From assembly GCA_029747015.1 (NCBI GenBank), contig JAKOGI010000121.1, positions 1 to 64,000 of the forward strand: a stretch of 64,000 bases of DNA, in the 5' to 3' direction. Within the stretch, counting starts at the first letter, position 1; every line of letters begins with the position of its first letter. A program made the translations under genes and the position numbers. The notes below the pieces were generated by a model. It saw only the letters and a program-made list of their open reading frames with translations. It made no database searches and was not told the DNA's origin. This DNA comes from Carnegiea gigantea (Eukaryota; Streptophyta; Magnoliopsida; Caryophyllales; Cactaceae). This document shows positions 49,473-61,918 of the stretch, in pieces.

Positions 49473-50229
49473 GTAAGTGTACATATCCCGGCAGACAGGG
49501 TCAAGCCAGGCAAGATTTGGCCTTTCTTTTACTTTATTATTAATATTGATATAGTCTTCTTCCACTTTTATTATGTAATTTCATTTTTTTCTTTTTGTCG
49601 TTGTGGATTGCTGTATTAGTATTCATATTTTTGCATTTATAGCACTGATGCTAATGCAGTAATGCTTTTTTATTTCAATATAGGGTGGAAAAATGCCCAA
49701 GTTGTATAAAATTCGAATCAGTATTCTTAAATCTCAAGAACTCAAATTATTTCTATGATTTTTTGGGGGTTCGAGATGAATATGAAGTTTTTTTACTGTT
49801 TCTTAATTTCATGATCAGTTTTTGGTGCTTGATTATGTTGGCCAATTGCTCTTGTTTGTCCCACATGAATTGTCTTTCGGCTACTCGTTATCTGCCTGAT
49901 ATTGCTTGAAATCAAATATTAGCTTAAATGGAAATACAGAAGGTTTGTTTTTATTCTAATCGAATTTCTGACATGAATTTCTGATATAAATGGAAATACA
50001 ATTCTTCTATCTTCTCTTCAGGAATTTCTGATATAAGCCTTTCTATTTCTTTCTTTTTTTCTTCTTTTCTTCTTCTTTTTTTTGAGAATGAAGGAAATAA
50101 GGAATTACAGCATGTGATATTATTGTTGATCTTGTCGGCATAATAATATACTATAATAATGTACCTAAACCAGATTTAGTTAGGTGGCTGATAAAACCTC
50201 TGCCTGAATCAGGGCCTTGCTTTGTTTTT
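49473..50229. other. Probable intron or spacer, T-rich
   Basis: T-rich sequence with a duplicated GAATTTCTGATATAA motif near 49970-50035 and a long T homopolymer at 50225-50249. Nothing else recognised. Confidence 0.4.
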
Positions 50230-50249
50230 TTTTTTTTTTTTTTTTTTTT

Positions 50250-50595
50250 GGGGAGGTGTTTGGCAAAGATAATAAGAACATTTTTGATCAAAATTAGTTG
50301 TTTGACCAAGTAAAAAACTAATTTGGATGCTTGGTGAACAAATATTTTAGAAGAGTTTTTTAGGTCCAAAAAGTTAATTTGAAAAGGCTAATTTCTATGA
50401 GTTTTTTGGAAGAACTTTTTAAACCATTAACTTTTTATCTCACAACTTTATCAGAATCAATTAATTTTACTAAACAGTTTTTCAATAAACAACTAATTCA
50501 AACAACAAATACAAATAGCTAACAGCTAACAAGTAATACAAATAGTTAACAACTAATACAAACAGCGAATTCAAAGCATTATACTAGCTTTAAAT
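50250..50595. mobile_element. MITE-like sequence (copy 3 of the AGCTAACAGC family)
   Basis: Begins GGGGAGGTGTTTGGCAAA, a terminus style common in plant hAT-like MITEs. It ends with serial AACAAATACAAATAGCTAAC and AACAGCTAACAAGTAATAC motifs matching the subterminal clusters of 1765-2115. Non-coding. Confidence 0.4.
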
Positions 50596-50749
50596 TATGA
50601 TCTATGGAGCTATATAGTCACAGACATGCGCTACTTATGTGCATATAAATAGTGTGTAGATATCAAAATAAACGGTGGACTACATGCTTTCCTTGACCAA
50701 TTAAGCATGTAACGTGCTAGTATTTTTTCTGATCTTAATGGCTAATTGA

Positions 50750-50957
50750 AGAATTCTATGGTTGGAGAGAATGGTGTGTGTCGACCCTCTCTCAATCATT
50801 GCTTCCATTTATTAAGAAGAAAAGATACGGTGCAACTCATAGATTGAATACAATCATACGAAAATAAGAAGTTTAACCAAATACCACATACACACAATTT
50901 GGGATTTTACAAATATGAGACTAATTAACTAGATTTCCTAAATCTAGAAGGAATCCT
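50750..50957 (-). repeat. 3' LTR of copia C (left boundary approximate)
   Basis: On the minus strand it begins CATTAGGATTCC (TGTTAGG-type start, mutated) directly after the polypurine tract. No second LTR is inside the window to define its end. Confidence 0.5.
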
Positions 50958-50970
50958 AATGCTCCCCCTC
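50958..50970 (-). other. Polypurine tract of copia C
   Basis: Minus strand ACTTGAGGGGGAG, the classical plant copia polypurine tract, next to the LTR start. Confidence 0.8.
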
Positions 50971-53900
50971 AAGTTGACGCCTAGAGATCTGTAACATCCT
51001 ACTTGCTTAACAAGTAACGAAACTAGTGCTGCCCCATTGTTCCTTGGAAGATGTGTAACGAGGGGAGATGACGCCAGAGAGGAGCCGCTATCAGATAAAA
51101 GATAGTTGACCTCAATATGTTTGATACGCTCATAGAAGACCAGATTGTTAGCGATGTGAAGTGCAATTTGATTGTCACAATGAATATGGGCCGCAGGAAC
51201 TGTTATGTCGAAGGACAAAAGCAAATTGCGAATCCAAATGACCTCACTGGTGGCATTGGCCATAGCATGATATTCAGCTTCGACAGATGACCTAGATACA
51301 GTGTTTTGTTTTTTAATCTTCTAGGTTAACAAGATATCTGGTAGTGGACTGTCTCGACATCTAAGAACTGGCCCAATCAAAATCATGTAGACAAGCATCT
51401 GAAGATCATGCTGGGCAGATAGAAGAATCCCTTGTCCATGAGAGGATTTCAAGTATCGCAGTACCCGCATAGCAGTGTCCCAGTGGCCCTGTCGTGGGTC
51501 ATGCTTATATTAGCTGAGAATGTTTACGACATAACTAATATCAAGATGAGTAATAATGAGATAAATGAGACGTTCAATAAGTCTAGGATACTGCAAGGGA
51601 TTGTCAATAGCTTTGCCAAGCTCATTCGACAACTTGTGATTTTGCTCTATAGGAAACAAAGTGGGCCTGGCACCAAGCATTCTAGATTCAGTCAAGATAT
51701 ATAACAACAACAACAACTCCTAGTGTGGGTCCCGCTTTCGCGGGGTCTGGGGAGATCCAGCTGTAGGCAACCTTACCCCTACCGGTATTCCTACCCATAG
51801 AGAGGTTGATTCCTAAAGACCCACAAAACAGCTTTTGAGAAAAAAGGTTTAAAGAGAAAACGATTGCAAACCAATTACCAATGAGGAGAAAAGGGTACGG
51901 AGAGCAAATAAACAAGGAGCGGAGACATACCTCAACAAAACCAGGGGCGCTAGATGCCGTCACAGCCCAGAAAAGGACGACCTGCAGACAAGTACACCAA
52001 AAACAAAACCCCACCCACCCCACCCCTCCTAAGCTACTGCCACCTATGGAGCTGGACTTCTACAATCAGAAACCTTAATCCTATCCCGCCACAACCTCCT
52101 ATCCTGGGCCATGTCCTCCGTCAGACTGACAACTCTCAGGTCCTCTCTAACCACTTTCTCTAGGCTCTTCTTCGGTCTACCCCTTCCTCTCTTTCCGCCG
52201 GGGGGGACGATCATCTCGCACCTCTGCACTGGGGCGGCCACACTTCTCCTCTTTACGTGGCCGAACCATCTAAGCCTCGATTCCCTTATCTTCTCCTCTA
52301 TGGGGGCTACTTCGGCTAAGCTCCTGATTATGCCATTCCTAATTCCATCTAATCTCGTAAAACCACACATTCACCTGACCATTCTCATCTCAGCTACCAT
52401 CAACCTATGGGCCTGCATCTTTTTTAGAGGCCAACACTCCGATCCATAGACAACAGCCGGTCTAACTACCCTCCGATAAACTTTGCCTTTCAGTCCTAGA
52501 GATACTCTCTTGTCACACAGCACCCCTGACGCTGACTTCCACTTTTGCCAATCCACTCTTATCCGCTGGCTAATATCCTCGTCAATATCCCCGTTCTGCT
52601 GGATGATAGAGCCTAGATACTTAAATTTAGAGACCTTTGAAATCACCCTCCCATCCAGTGTGACGTCTCCCCCCTTTTCTGTCCTTCCACTGAAACGACA
52701 ATGGAGGCATTCTGTTTTTTATCTACTTAACCGGAAACCCCTAGCTTCCAGCGTATGCCTCCAACTCTCCAACCTGTCATTCACCCCCTGCCGGGTCATA
52801 TCGATAAGAACGATGTCATCTGCAAATAACATGCACCAAGGCACCTCGTCCTGGATTCCTCTAGTGAGTTCATCCAAAACTAATGCGAAAAGAAACAGGC
52901 TTAAGGCGGAGCCCTGATGTAGGCCCATACTAATAACGAAATCATTGGAGACCCCTTCTGGTGTCCTAACACGCGTCCGCCCCCCCTTGTACGTATCCTT
53001 GATTACACGGATGTACGCGGGCGCCACCTTTTTCTCTTCCAAACATCTCTACAATACCTCCTTCGGGATTCTATCATACGCTTTCTCCAGGTCAATGAAC
53101 ACCATATGGAGATCCACCTTTCTATCCCTGAACAAGCCCATGAGCCCTCTGAGGAGGTAGATCGCCTCAATGGTCGACCTGCCTGGCATAAAACCAAATT
53201 GATTTTCTGAAATCTCTACATCCTCTCGTAACCTTCTCTCAATCACCCTCTCCCAAAGCTTCATAGTATGACTGAGCAGCTTGATGCCCCTATAGTTATT
53301 ACAATCTTGGATATCCCCTTTGTTTTTGTACAATAAGATGACTGTGCTGGCCCTCCATTCTCTGGGCATCTTGGCGGTCTTGAAAATAACATAGTCAAGA
53401 TATCCAAAGTGTATTCTTGTTGACATAGGTATAGGCCATTAGAACAACCAACGACCTTGATGCCAATGAAGTATTTCAATGTCCTAAGGTCTTTGATTTT
53501 GAAGCACTGATGGAGATACCTCTTGAAGGCGTCACAAGCACCATAATCACTCCCAGTTAACACTAAATTATCCACATAGATCAAAAGAGTAAGAAAAAGT
53601 CCTTGTATGTGGTAGATAAATAAGGAGTGATGAGATGTGATTATTGAAAGCCATAGGATGAGAGAGCTGAAGCAAGCTTGAAAAACCACTATCAAGGCGC
53701 TTGGCATAGTCCATATAAAGACTTTCTCAATTTACATAACAGGCAGGGCCGAGGCGAATGAAAGCTTGCAGGTGGCTTCATATCAATTTCTTCATTGAGA
53801 TCCTTATGTAAAAAGGCGTTATAGACGTGCATATGATGAAGGTCCCAACCTTAGGACACAACAACTGTTAAAAGACACTGAACGGTGACCATTTTGGCCA

Positions 53901-56335
53901 TTAGAGTAAAAGAATGAGTAAAATCTTCTCCCTGAACCTGAATATTCCCTAGGACCACTAAACGTAGTCTTATATCGCTCAATACTTTCATCAGCATGAT
54001 ACTTGATTTTATAAAGCCACTTATAGCCACATACTCATTTCCCAGGTGGAAGAGGAGCAAAAACACAGGTGTTATTATCTTCTAATGCAACAATCTCTTT
54101 AGCCATTATCTCTTACCATTGAGAATCTTTAACAACTTGTGAAAAATACTGAAGCTCACCATGGAATGTAATGGAGCCAAGCAAAGCACGATAAATCGGC
54201 GAAAAAACATCATAACTTAGAAAGCGAGAAGGACGATATTCAGTACCTAAAGATCCATTAGGGAGCGGTGATGAGGTGGGGTGTGTAATAGCATGGCAAA
54301 CATAGTCTTGGAGATATACAGGAGGCTGTCAAGATCATTGAGGTCGAACACATGGAGTCTTTGGGTAGTGACTTTCAGTGGTATAACCCACCCATAATTA
54401 GCCTAGGTGCCGAAGTCTGAGCGTCTAATCCTAGTTTTGTGGTAGCAGATTCAGGGGAGTTCATGCCAATGATATTGGGTTGGTCTGAGGTACATGCTTG
54501 TGAACAACAATGGCAAGACGTGTCATATGGAGAGGTCTCATCTGTTGGGCTGGTATTGGGCTGTGAGGTGCTAGGTTGGAGATGATCAAGTCTAGGCCGA
54601 GGTTCCTCTCATGCATGTGGTGAAGAAGCATTAGTCTGCTAGGTCTCGATCTAGGCTTCTTGATCAAAGATAGGTTGTGTTGGTGGAATGTCAGGAGGTG
54701 ATGATGGAATCGTATGAGCCAACTCATTGATCTCCAAGTTGGGCATATGGAAAACTATCTTCTTGAAATTGGACATCTCGTGAAACAAAGAGTCTTTTCT
54801 TATCCAAATCATATAATTTCCACCCATTTTGACTAAACAGATAACCAAAAAATACATCGAATGGCCCTAGCATCTAATTTTCTCGATGTTTTCGATGGTT
54901 ATGAGCATAGCACAAGCACCTAAAGACTTTAATATTATTTTAATTGAGGTTGATGCCAAGCAAGACCTCATAAGGAGTTTTCAACTCAAGCAACTTTGTA
55001 GGCATACAATTTATAAGCTAAGTAGTTGCCAAGACACTCATTTCAAAACTTGATAGGTAAGGATGCTTGAAATTGTAACGCCCTAGCAACATTGAGTATA
55101 TGTTGATTTTTCCATTCGATCTGCCCATTTTGTTAGGGCATGTTGACACAGGAGGTCTCTTAAATAATCCCATTGTCACAAAAAATAAGCTTGAAAAGGA
55201 TGGTTCCTGAATTCTACCCCATTGTTATTATGCACCTTTTCAAATGAAGGTCAAACTGGGTCCTCACCATGGAGCAAAAACTCACAATTTTCTCATAGAC
55301 TTCCACTTTATGTTTGAGCAAATAAACCCACATAGCATGAGTAAAATCATCAACAATACACAAAAAATAATGGCAATATTTAGACTTAGTGTTTGATAAT
55401 ATCCCCACAAATTGCAATGTATTAGCGCAAACAATCTACTTGCTTTGGATTCGCTAAGAGGAAAAATACTTCGAGTTTGTTTTGCTCAATGACAAATATC
55501 AAACACCTAAAAGAGTTCTTATTTAACCGACACCCAAAATCTACTGACAAACCAGTTAGACTACCGAGAGATGGATGTCCCAAGAAATTTGAGCCAAAGA
55601 CTAGGATCTTTGTTCTGAACAACAGTAAGAACAATTTTTCCCACATCCACCTTCAGGCAGCACACCCCATTCTTCATTTCACTTTCTCCAATCAGCTTCT
55701 TCGAGGTGAGATCCTGAATAAGACAAAAATAGGCTCCATAAATAATAATACAACTATCATCCTTAGTCAATCGATGAACGGATATGTGACCATAAGTAGA
55801 GGTTGGAGTATACAGCATATGTCTCAAGACAAGGCCATGCCTAATTTCACCGTTCCTGCTTCTTTAACCAAGAGTTCCTTTCTACTTGGGTCCAAAAATT
55901 TTTATCTTGTCAGGCACCTTAAAAAGATTAGTAAAGAGATGTTTATCAGATGTCATATGGAAAGAAACTCCATAGTCAAGCACCCATTACTGACTATTCA
56001 TCCTCTCTCTATTTTCCCTCTCATCAATCAAATTGAGTAGTGTTCTAACTGTTCTGGTGTAAATCTACCATACTTGGTCTGATCAATCCTAAGGCACCAC
56101 AGCTGCCTTCATGACCCTTTGATGGATCCTTCTGTCCACCTGTAAGAGGGTTAAAGGTGGTGGCTTTATGGGCCATGCCAATTGGTTTCAGATCTTACAC
56201 AGAGCTTCAGCCCGGTCTTCCTCTGTCAGCTTCAGACCTATCGTCTCTAGCACCAGAGCCTCGATTCCAGATACGATTCTGATTCAGGTTAGCCCGGTTT
56301 AACCGTCGATTCTACCAATTGGGAGGATTGCCAAT
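50971..56335 (-). pseudogene. Broken pol of copia C, split by an RTE LINE
   Basis: Minus-strand order: gag-linker remnant with YGRFTPEQLEHY near 56050, pre-integrase and integrase (SLTGLSVDFGCRLNKNSFRC, then FLCIVDDFTHAMWVYLLKHK), an integrase C-terminal block (GGNYMIWIRKDSLF), RT (GEDFTHSF, IYVDNLVLTGSDYGACDAFK with YVDN at 53567-53578), CQQEYTLDILT next to the LINE, then ESRMLGARPTLFPIEQNHKL on the other side. RNase H follows with SEVIWIRNLLLSF, CDNQIALHIANNLVFYERIK. Stops and frameshifts are frequent throughout. The join DILT/ESRMLGARP across the LINE confirms the insertion. Confidence 0.85.
51701..53392 (-). mobile_element. 5'-truncated RTE-type LINE inserted in copia C
   Basis: The 1692-bp insertion is flanked by a perfect 11-bp target duplication, AGTCAAGATAT (51690-51700 and 53393-53403). 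It ends on the minus strand in a (TTG)n-type tail, as plant RTE LINEs do. RT blocks are clear on the minus strand: MPREWRASTVILLYKNKGDI, NQFGFMPGRSTIEAIYLLRG, FIDLEKAYDRIPKEVL, the catalytic box [31 protein letters not shown] and the C-terminal LRWFGHVKRRS..GKRGRGRPKKS. The endonuclease is missing by 5' truncation. Stops and frameshifts, for example after KEVL, show it is dead. Confidence 0.93.
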
Positions 56336-56701
56336 TGAAGGTAGTTTGGGATTACCTGGATGCAGAAATACCCAAATCTTTACACCTGCTAAATGTCTGC
56401 CCACGAACAGGTGCTACTAGAGTTACTGCATATGTTTCATGCTCAAGACCCGAACCTTAGCTAGATGGCTAGGTTTTGTGTGAGGGAGGGAACAGGGAGT
56501 ACTAGATTAGAGAAGTTTACTGATTTCTTGATGATAAACTTCATAACCCATCCACTATACATATAGTTGCACAAAGCCTTAAACAGAATCAGCAATTTAA
56601 TGGGTAATTATGGCTGATTAATACATAATTAATCCCCAAGTATAACTGCCAAATCAATGGTGATTATGGCCATTTATTTCTATGACTGTTATTGGTCAAC
56701 A
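56336..56701 (-). repeat. 3' LTR of copia B
   Basis: 366 bp. On the minus strand it begins TGTTGACCAATAACAG and ends CTACCTTCA (TG..CA). It matches 63698-64000 in direct orientation, with about 18 substitutions, mostly transitions, and one indel of about 10 bases by eye. Confidence 0.92.
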
Positions 56702-56702
56702 G

Positions 56703-56712
56703 CTCCCCCTCG
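56703..56712 (-). other. Polypurine tract of copia B
   Basis: Minus strand CGAGGGGGAG just 5' of the 3' LTR. Other G-runs at 57234-57240 and 57398-57402 are not next to an LTR. Confidence 0.8.
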
Positions 56713-57697
56713 GTCACAAAGACCCTCAATCTCATATCTCTCTGGCAAAAATCATCCCTCATGCATCATACTGAGAATTGAGTATGTGACCAAAAACAAT
56801 ACCATTAGTGTTATATCAAGTCATCATCTAACTGATATAACACCTACACGAAACATCAATACCCTGAATCATTCAAATATATCACCAATGGCATACACTA
56901 TCCCTTTATACCTAATATATCAATTGATTATATACTGAATATAATCGCTTAGGCTTGATATGGTGATGAGAAAATGATTCTTCCTTAGACAATCACAATA
57001 ATTCATCTTAGCATAACTGCTTTCCTAATGTGCTCTGCTGGACCGTATATATCTTGGCCCTTGGATAACACACTAAGGTAGCAACATCAAGCTTGGACTT
57101 CATATCAAAATTCTAAGTCAAGGAGTATTATCAATGAGGGTCATATAGTGATAAGGAAAGGGAACTCACTTATTACTCATCAGATAGGTCGACTTTCAGC
57201 ACATACAGTATGATAGTGTGGCATGGTATAGCTCCCCCTAAACTGGGCATGTCACTCTTCTATGCCATGCGAATCACATGCTTGGCTTTTACCTAAAAAC
57301 TAACTTGAGCTACTAGACCAACATACACAATGTTAATCTCAGTACTCAAGATTCGGCTATAAGGCCTCGATATGAAAACTTATGTCATATTCAACTCCCC
57401 CGAGTCTTATCTTAGTCTTATGAAGGCAACTATATTTTTCATTCATACACTCCCAGTATGAATAATCAATATTACACACTTAGTGCCAATATGATTCAGT
57501 CTCATCCTACCCGCTATCCAAGCGTCAGGGCGAATGCTTGTATGACTAGGCCAATCCAAAGCCTGGTGACATAACAATGTGCCTTGTAATGTACTTGTAT
57601 ATTTAGGAACATTTGAAAAAGAAACATCATTCTTTATTTCATAAATGTTCAATACAAGTAATAACATATCCATCATACATTTAGTTACATCCAAAAA
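56713..57697 (-). other. Non-coding 3' spacer of copia B
   Basis: About 1 kb between the pol stop codon and the polypurine tract. Only short frames are present and none resembles an envelope-like or other known third gene. Confidence 0.5.
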
Positions 57698-60600
57698 CTA
57701 AGTCCTACGCAGACCTAAGCTCATCACATGAGCTTTAAAAGCGTCTATAGGAATAGGCTTAGTTAAAGGATCTGCTATCATTCTACTTGTAGATACATAC
57801 TTAATGGCAACTTCTTTTTCTTTTATGGAGTTTTGTATAAAATGATAATGCCTTTTAATATACTTAGTCTTCCTGTGGAACTTTGGATCTCTTGCAAATT
57901 GGATAGTAGCAGTATTGTCACATAATATTAATTTCTACAGGATAATTAACCCCAGGAGTGAGGTTAAGATCTTGCAGAAAGCTCCTTTGCCATATTGCCT
58001 CTTGAGTGGCAAGACAGCAAGCTACATACTCTGTTTTCATAGTCAAAAGTGCTATGCAGTCTTGTTTCTTACTGCACCAAGATATTGCTCCCCTGCCTAG
58101 GGTGAATACATATCCTGAGGCAGACCTAGATTCATCCAGATCATTATCCCAATCAGTATCCGTATATCCTCTCAGCTTAAGATCTCCACATTGGTAGCAA
58201 ACGACCAGGTCACTCGTACCACGCAGGTAATGAACGATCCTTTTGACGGCTTGCCAGTGTGCAGGCCCTGGGTTGCTTTGGTAATGACTTACCAAATCAA
58301 CCACAAAGCAAATGTCTGGCCGTGTACACAAGATGGCATACATTAGACTTCCTACTGCACTAGCGTAAGGAACATTGTTCATTCTCTCATTCTCTTTGTC
58401 TGTCTTAAGACACTGGTCGAGACTTAAAGTTAAACCCTTCTTAACCAGAGTGTCCACGGGTTTAGAGTAATGCATTCGAAAGCGTTCTAAGATTTTGTTA
58501 AGGTATACTTCTTGGCTCAAACCAAAAAGCTTCTTAGAACAGTTCCAAGTTACCTCTATGCTTAGGACATATCTAGCCTCACCCATGTTCTTCATCTCGA
58601 AGATGGAGGGCAACTACTGCTTAGTGGTTTGGATCATCTCCATGTTGTTTCCAGCTAGTAGTATGTCATCAACATATAAACTAAGAAACATAATCCCTTT
58701 TGTAGTTTTCTTGACATACATGCAGTAATCTTCAGAAACCATGTTTAAGCCAAAAGAAATAATGACTTCATGAAATCTGAAATACCACCTCTAGAAGATT
58801 GCTTGAGACCATAAATGGATCTTTTAAGACGATAAACTTTGTCCTCTTGACCTTTCGATACAAAACGAATAGGTTGATCCATGTAGATCTCTTCTTCAAG
58901 ATTTCCATCAAGGAAAGCAGTCTTTATATCTATTTGGAACAATTCTAAATTCAAATGGGCTAACAGGGCCAGAAGTAGGCGAATAGAGGCAATTCTCACC
59001 ATAGGAGAAACAGTCTCTTCATAGTCTATCCCTTCAGTTTGAGTAAACCCATTCGCCACCAAACGGACCTTAAACTTATCGATTGATCCATCTGCCCGAT
59101 ATTTTATCTTGAAAACCCACTTGTTTTCAATTGATTTACATTAGTGAAAAGATCAACAAGTTCCTAAACCTTATTTCTCGCCATAGAGTCCATTTCATCC
59201 CTCATGGCTTCCAGCCACTCTTTCTGGTTTGGTGAATCAATGGCCTCCTGAAAAGAGGTAGGCTCTTCTATTTCAAAAGGAGTGCATAGGAATATCTTCT
59301 CTTCGATTTGAAAATATCGTCGAGGTATTCTTCCACGCTCACTCCTCCAGAGCACAGGACCTGTGCTGGTTTGATCGTCTAAGGTATTCCTTCCCCTATC
59401 TCTAAGAGGTACAGAATCCTTAGCTGAGAGAAAATCATTGTCATTATCTTGAACAAGTGGATTGACCTCGTGTTCGTGTTCATGTTCATGTACTGGAGAA
59501 AGAGGATGAACCTTATTCTCAGGTTGATTCTCTTGGGCAACCACCAACTCATCGTCTCTTCCAGAAAATGGAAGAGTACTATCCTCGGTGACATGGTGAG
59601 TGTTTAAATCCTCTCCCTTACCGAGAGGTAGTTGATCATTTGGCGATAACTCATACAACACTGTGTCCTATTTGATTTCACCCATGCTTGCGAATTCTTT
59701 TTCAGGGAACTCAACATTACGTAAATCCACTTCTGTCATACCACCATTAGGGTGTTCATCATACATAACATATCCCTTAGATTGTTCGGGATATTGGATG
59801 AACACAATTTTAGTGGCCCTTGGACCAAGTTTCCCATGTTTGTAAGTTGCGTTATGTACATAACCAGCCGAACCCTATGGGCGTAAATGTTCCAAGGAAG
59901 GCTTTCTACCATGCCATAACCCATATGGGGTAGTAGATACGCTCTTATCGGCACATGATTAATAATGTAAGCCGTTGTAAGTGGCGTATCCCCCCAAAAA
60001 CTAATTGGGAGGTTGGCGTGTGCCATCATTGGCCTGACCATGTCAAGCAATGTTCGATTCCTACGCTCTACCACATCGTTTTATTGTGGACTATCAGGAA
60101 TCGTAAGTTATCCTTGTATACCCTTTTCCTCACAAAATTCTTTGAACATGTGTGAGAGGTATTTACGACCATGATCAGTTTGAAGAGTCTTAACTCTCCG
60201 ATCTAATTGGATCTCAACCTCAGCTACAAAACATTTGAACACTTCAAATGCTTCATAGTGATGTGATAATAGGTACACATACCCATATCTTGAATGATCA
60301 TCTATGAAGGTGAGGAAATAGAAAGCCTTATGACGTGCTTTCACATTCATGGGTCCACAAATATAAGAGTGGATAAGCTCTAAAGGGCTTGATGCCCTTG
60401 AAGCCTTACCAAAAGGCTTCGCGGTCGCCTTGTCAGCTAAACACGACTCACATCTAGGCAACTTAACCTTAGTGAGTTGGTCTAAAAGACCTTCTTTAGC
60501 TAGCCTACTCATCCTATCTTGGCCAATATGACCAAGCCTAGCATGCCATTTAATAGATTCGGAATCAGAATCAAAACTTAAGACAAAAAACAGAAGGAGA

Positions 60601-61918
60601 ATTATTATAACATTTATCCAAATCTAAAACAAGGAAATCGTTTTGTAAAGTTGTGTGGCCAAACACGTTGCCATCATACATAATGTTTAAACCACATAAA
60701 CAAGAACTAAAACCAAAACATGATTTCATTAAAGAAACTAAAGACAAAAGATAGACTCGCACCCCAGGTGCGTAGAGGGCATAAAAAAGAAGCAACTTAT
60801 TTCCTCATTGTAAGATGAGCTGGTACGTTCCAACACCTAGAACGCTTTCTTCACTACCATTACGCAGCACGATAGTTTGTGAACCCCCCGGAAACCGATG
60901 AAAATCCACAAACCCAGCTCTGTCCCGAACTATGTGCTTGCTTGCTCCCATATCTACAATCCAATTAGGAAAAGAATTAGTAGCTAATGCGTGGGAGCAT
61001 ACATATAATTCAGGAGAACAAGTGGAAGAAGGTACCTTCTTCAGCTTAGGACAATTCAGAGCGTAGTGACCTTTCTTTCCACAATTATAGCACCTCACAC
61101 GTGCTATATTGATCCCTCCATTGCCTTTAGCCTTCTGCTTCTTGACAATCCCAACCTTCGACCTACCATTCTGTGGGGGGCGAAAACCCTTCTTGGCCTG
61201 TCGGCCTCGGTTATTCTTGTTGCCTTTGGGCCTAATTTCCCTTGGCAACAAGAGCCACATGCAGGGTGCTTAACATTTTTAGGCGTTCTTCTTCCATTTC
61301 AATGTAGCTTTGGACCTTAGCAAAGATCTTGATATGTTCAGAATGAGTCAAGATAGTCTCGACATGATTCCAATGCTGAGATTCTACAGGGAGCACCCGA
61401 ATCACATTCAGGACTTGCTCCCCCTCAGAGATTTCCTTACCAATAGCCTTGAGAGCACGAATTATGCCACTCATAATTCATAAATGCTTAGTCATGGTAT
61501 GACTAGAATCCCTTTGGTACTGTATCCATTTGAGCTGCAAGGTACGAAGCCGTGTCTCGGATATTTGACCAAAACGGATTTTGAGTTAGTCCCACATGTC
61601 CTTGGCTGTGGAACACAGCTCAAATTCTCCAATGAGATCGTCGTGCATGAAATATAACATAGTAAATTGTGTCCTTCGATCTTTATTAGACCAGTCTCGA
61701 TAGGCCTGTAATCTCTCTTGATACTGCGCAGAAGAAGTATCAATGGGCTTGCCATCTTTATCCATGTCAGATGGCAGAAACTTAGCTACCGTCAAGTGTT
61801 CCAGCAGGTCCCCCTCATTTAGAAAATACTAAATCTTCCGTTTCCACATGTCATGGTCAGACCCATCTACCTTCTAACTAGTGGAAAGCTCATTAATCAT
61901 TGCGCTATTAGCTACCAT
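57698..61918 (-). pseudogene. Broken gag-pol polyprotein of copia B
   Basis: The minus strand starts at ATG 61918 (MVANSAMINELSTS then TAG) and stops at 57698-57700. Order: gag (TVAKFLPSDMDKDGKPIDTS, SEHIKIFAKVQSYIEMEEER), zinc knuckle CYNCGKKGHYALNC, protease with VDMGASKHI (D-T-G changed to D-M-G), pre-integrase CESCLADKATAKPFGKASRA, integrase FIDDHSRYGYVYLLSHHYEA and TLQTDHGRKYLS, then MVERRNRTLLDMVRPMMAHA. RT follows (FQIDIKTAFLDGNLEEEIYM, LYVDDILLAGNNME), then RNase H (SLMYAILCTRPDICFVVDLV, GYTDTDWDNDLDESRSASGY), ending KAHVMSLGLRRT. Two TAG codons fall within the first 40 codons, with many later stops and frameshifts. Only about 1400 codons remain of the original frame. Confidence 0.9.

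Larger units (their letters stand above)
50750..56335 (-). mobile_element. Ty1/copia retrotransposon C (minus strand), interrupted by a LINE and by copia B
   Basis: The 3' LTR (about 50750-50957) and polypurine tract (50958-50970) are followed on the minus strand, going up in coordinate, by RNase H, RT, integrase and a gag-linker remnant up to 56335. There copia B is inserted. The 5' portion and 5' LTR must lie beyond 64000. A 1.69-kb LINE splits the pol region at 51701-53392. Confidence 0.8.

Noticed and set aside
55477..56040. 187-codon plus-strand frame
   Set aside because: It is antisense to the pre-integrase/integrase region of copia C, whose minus-strand motifs are clear.
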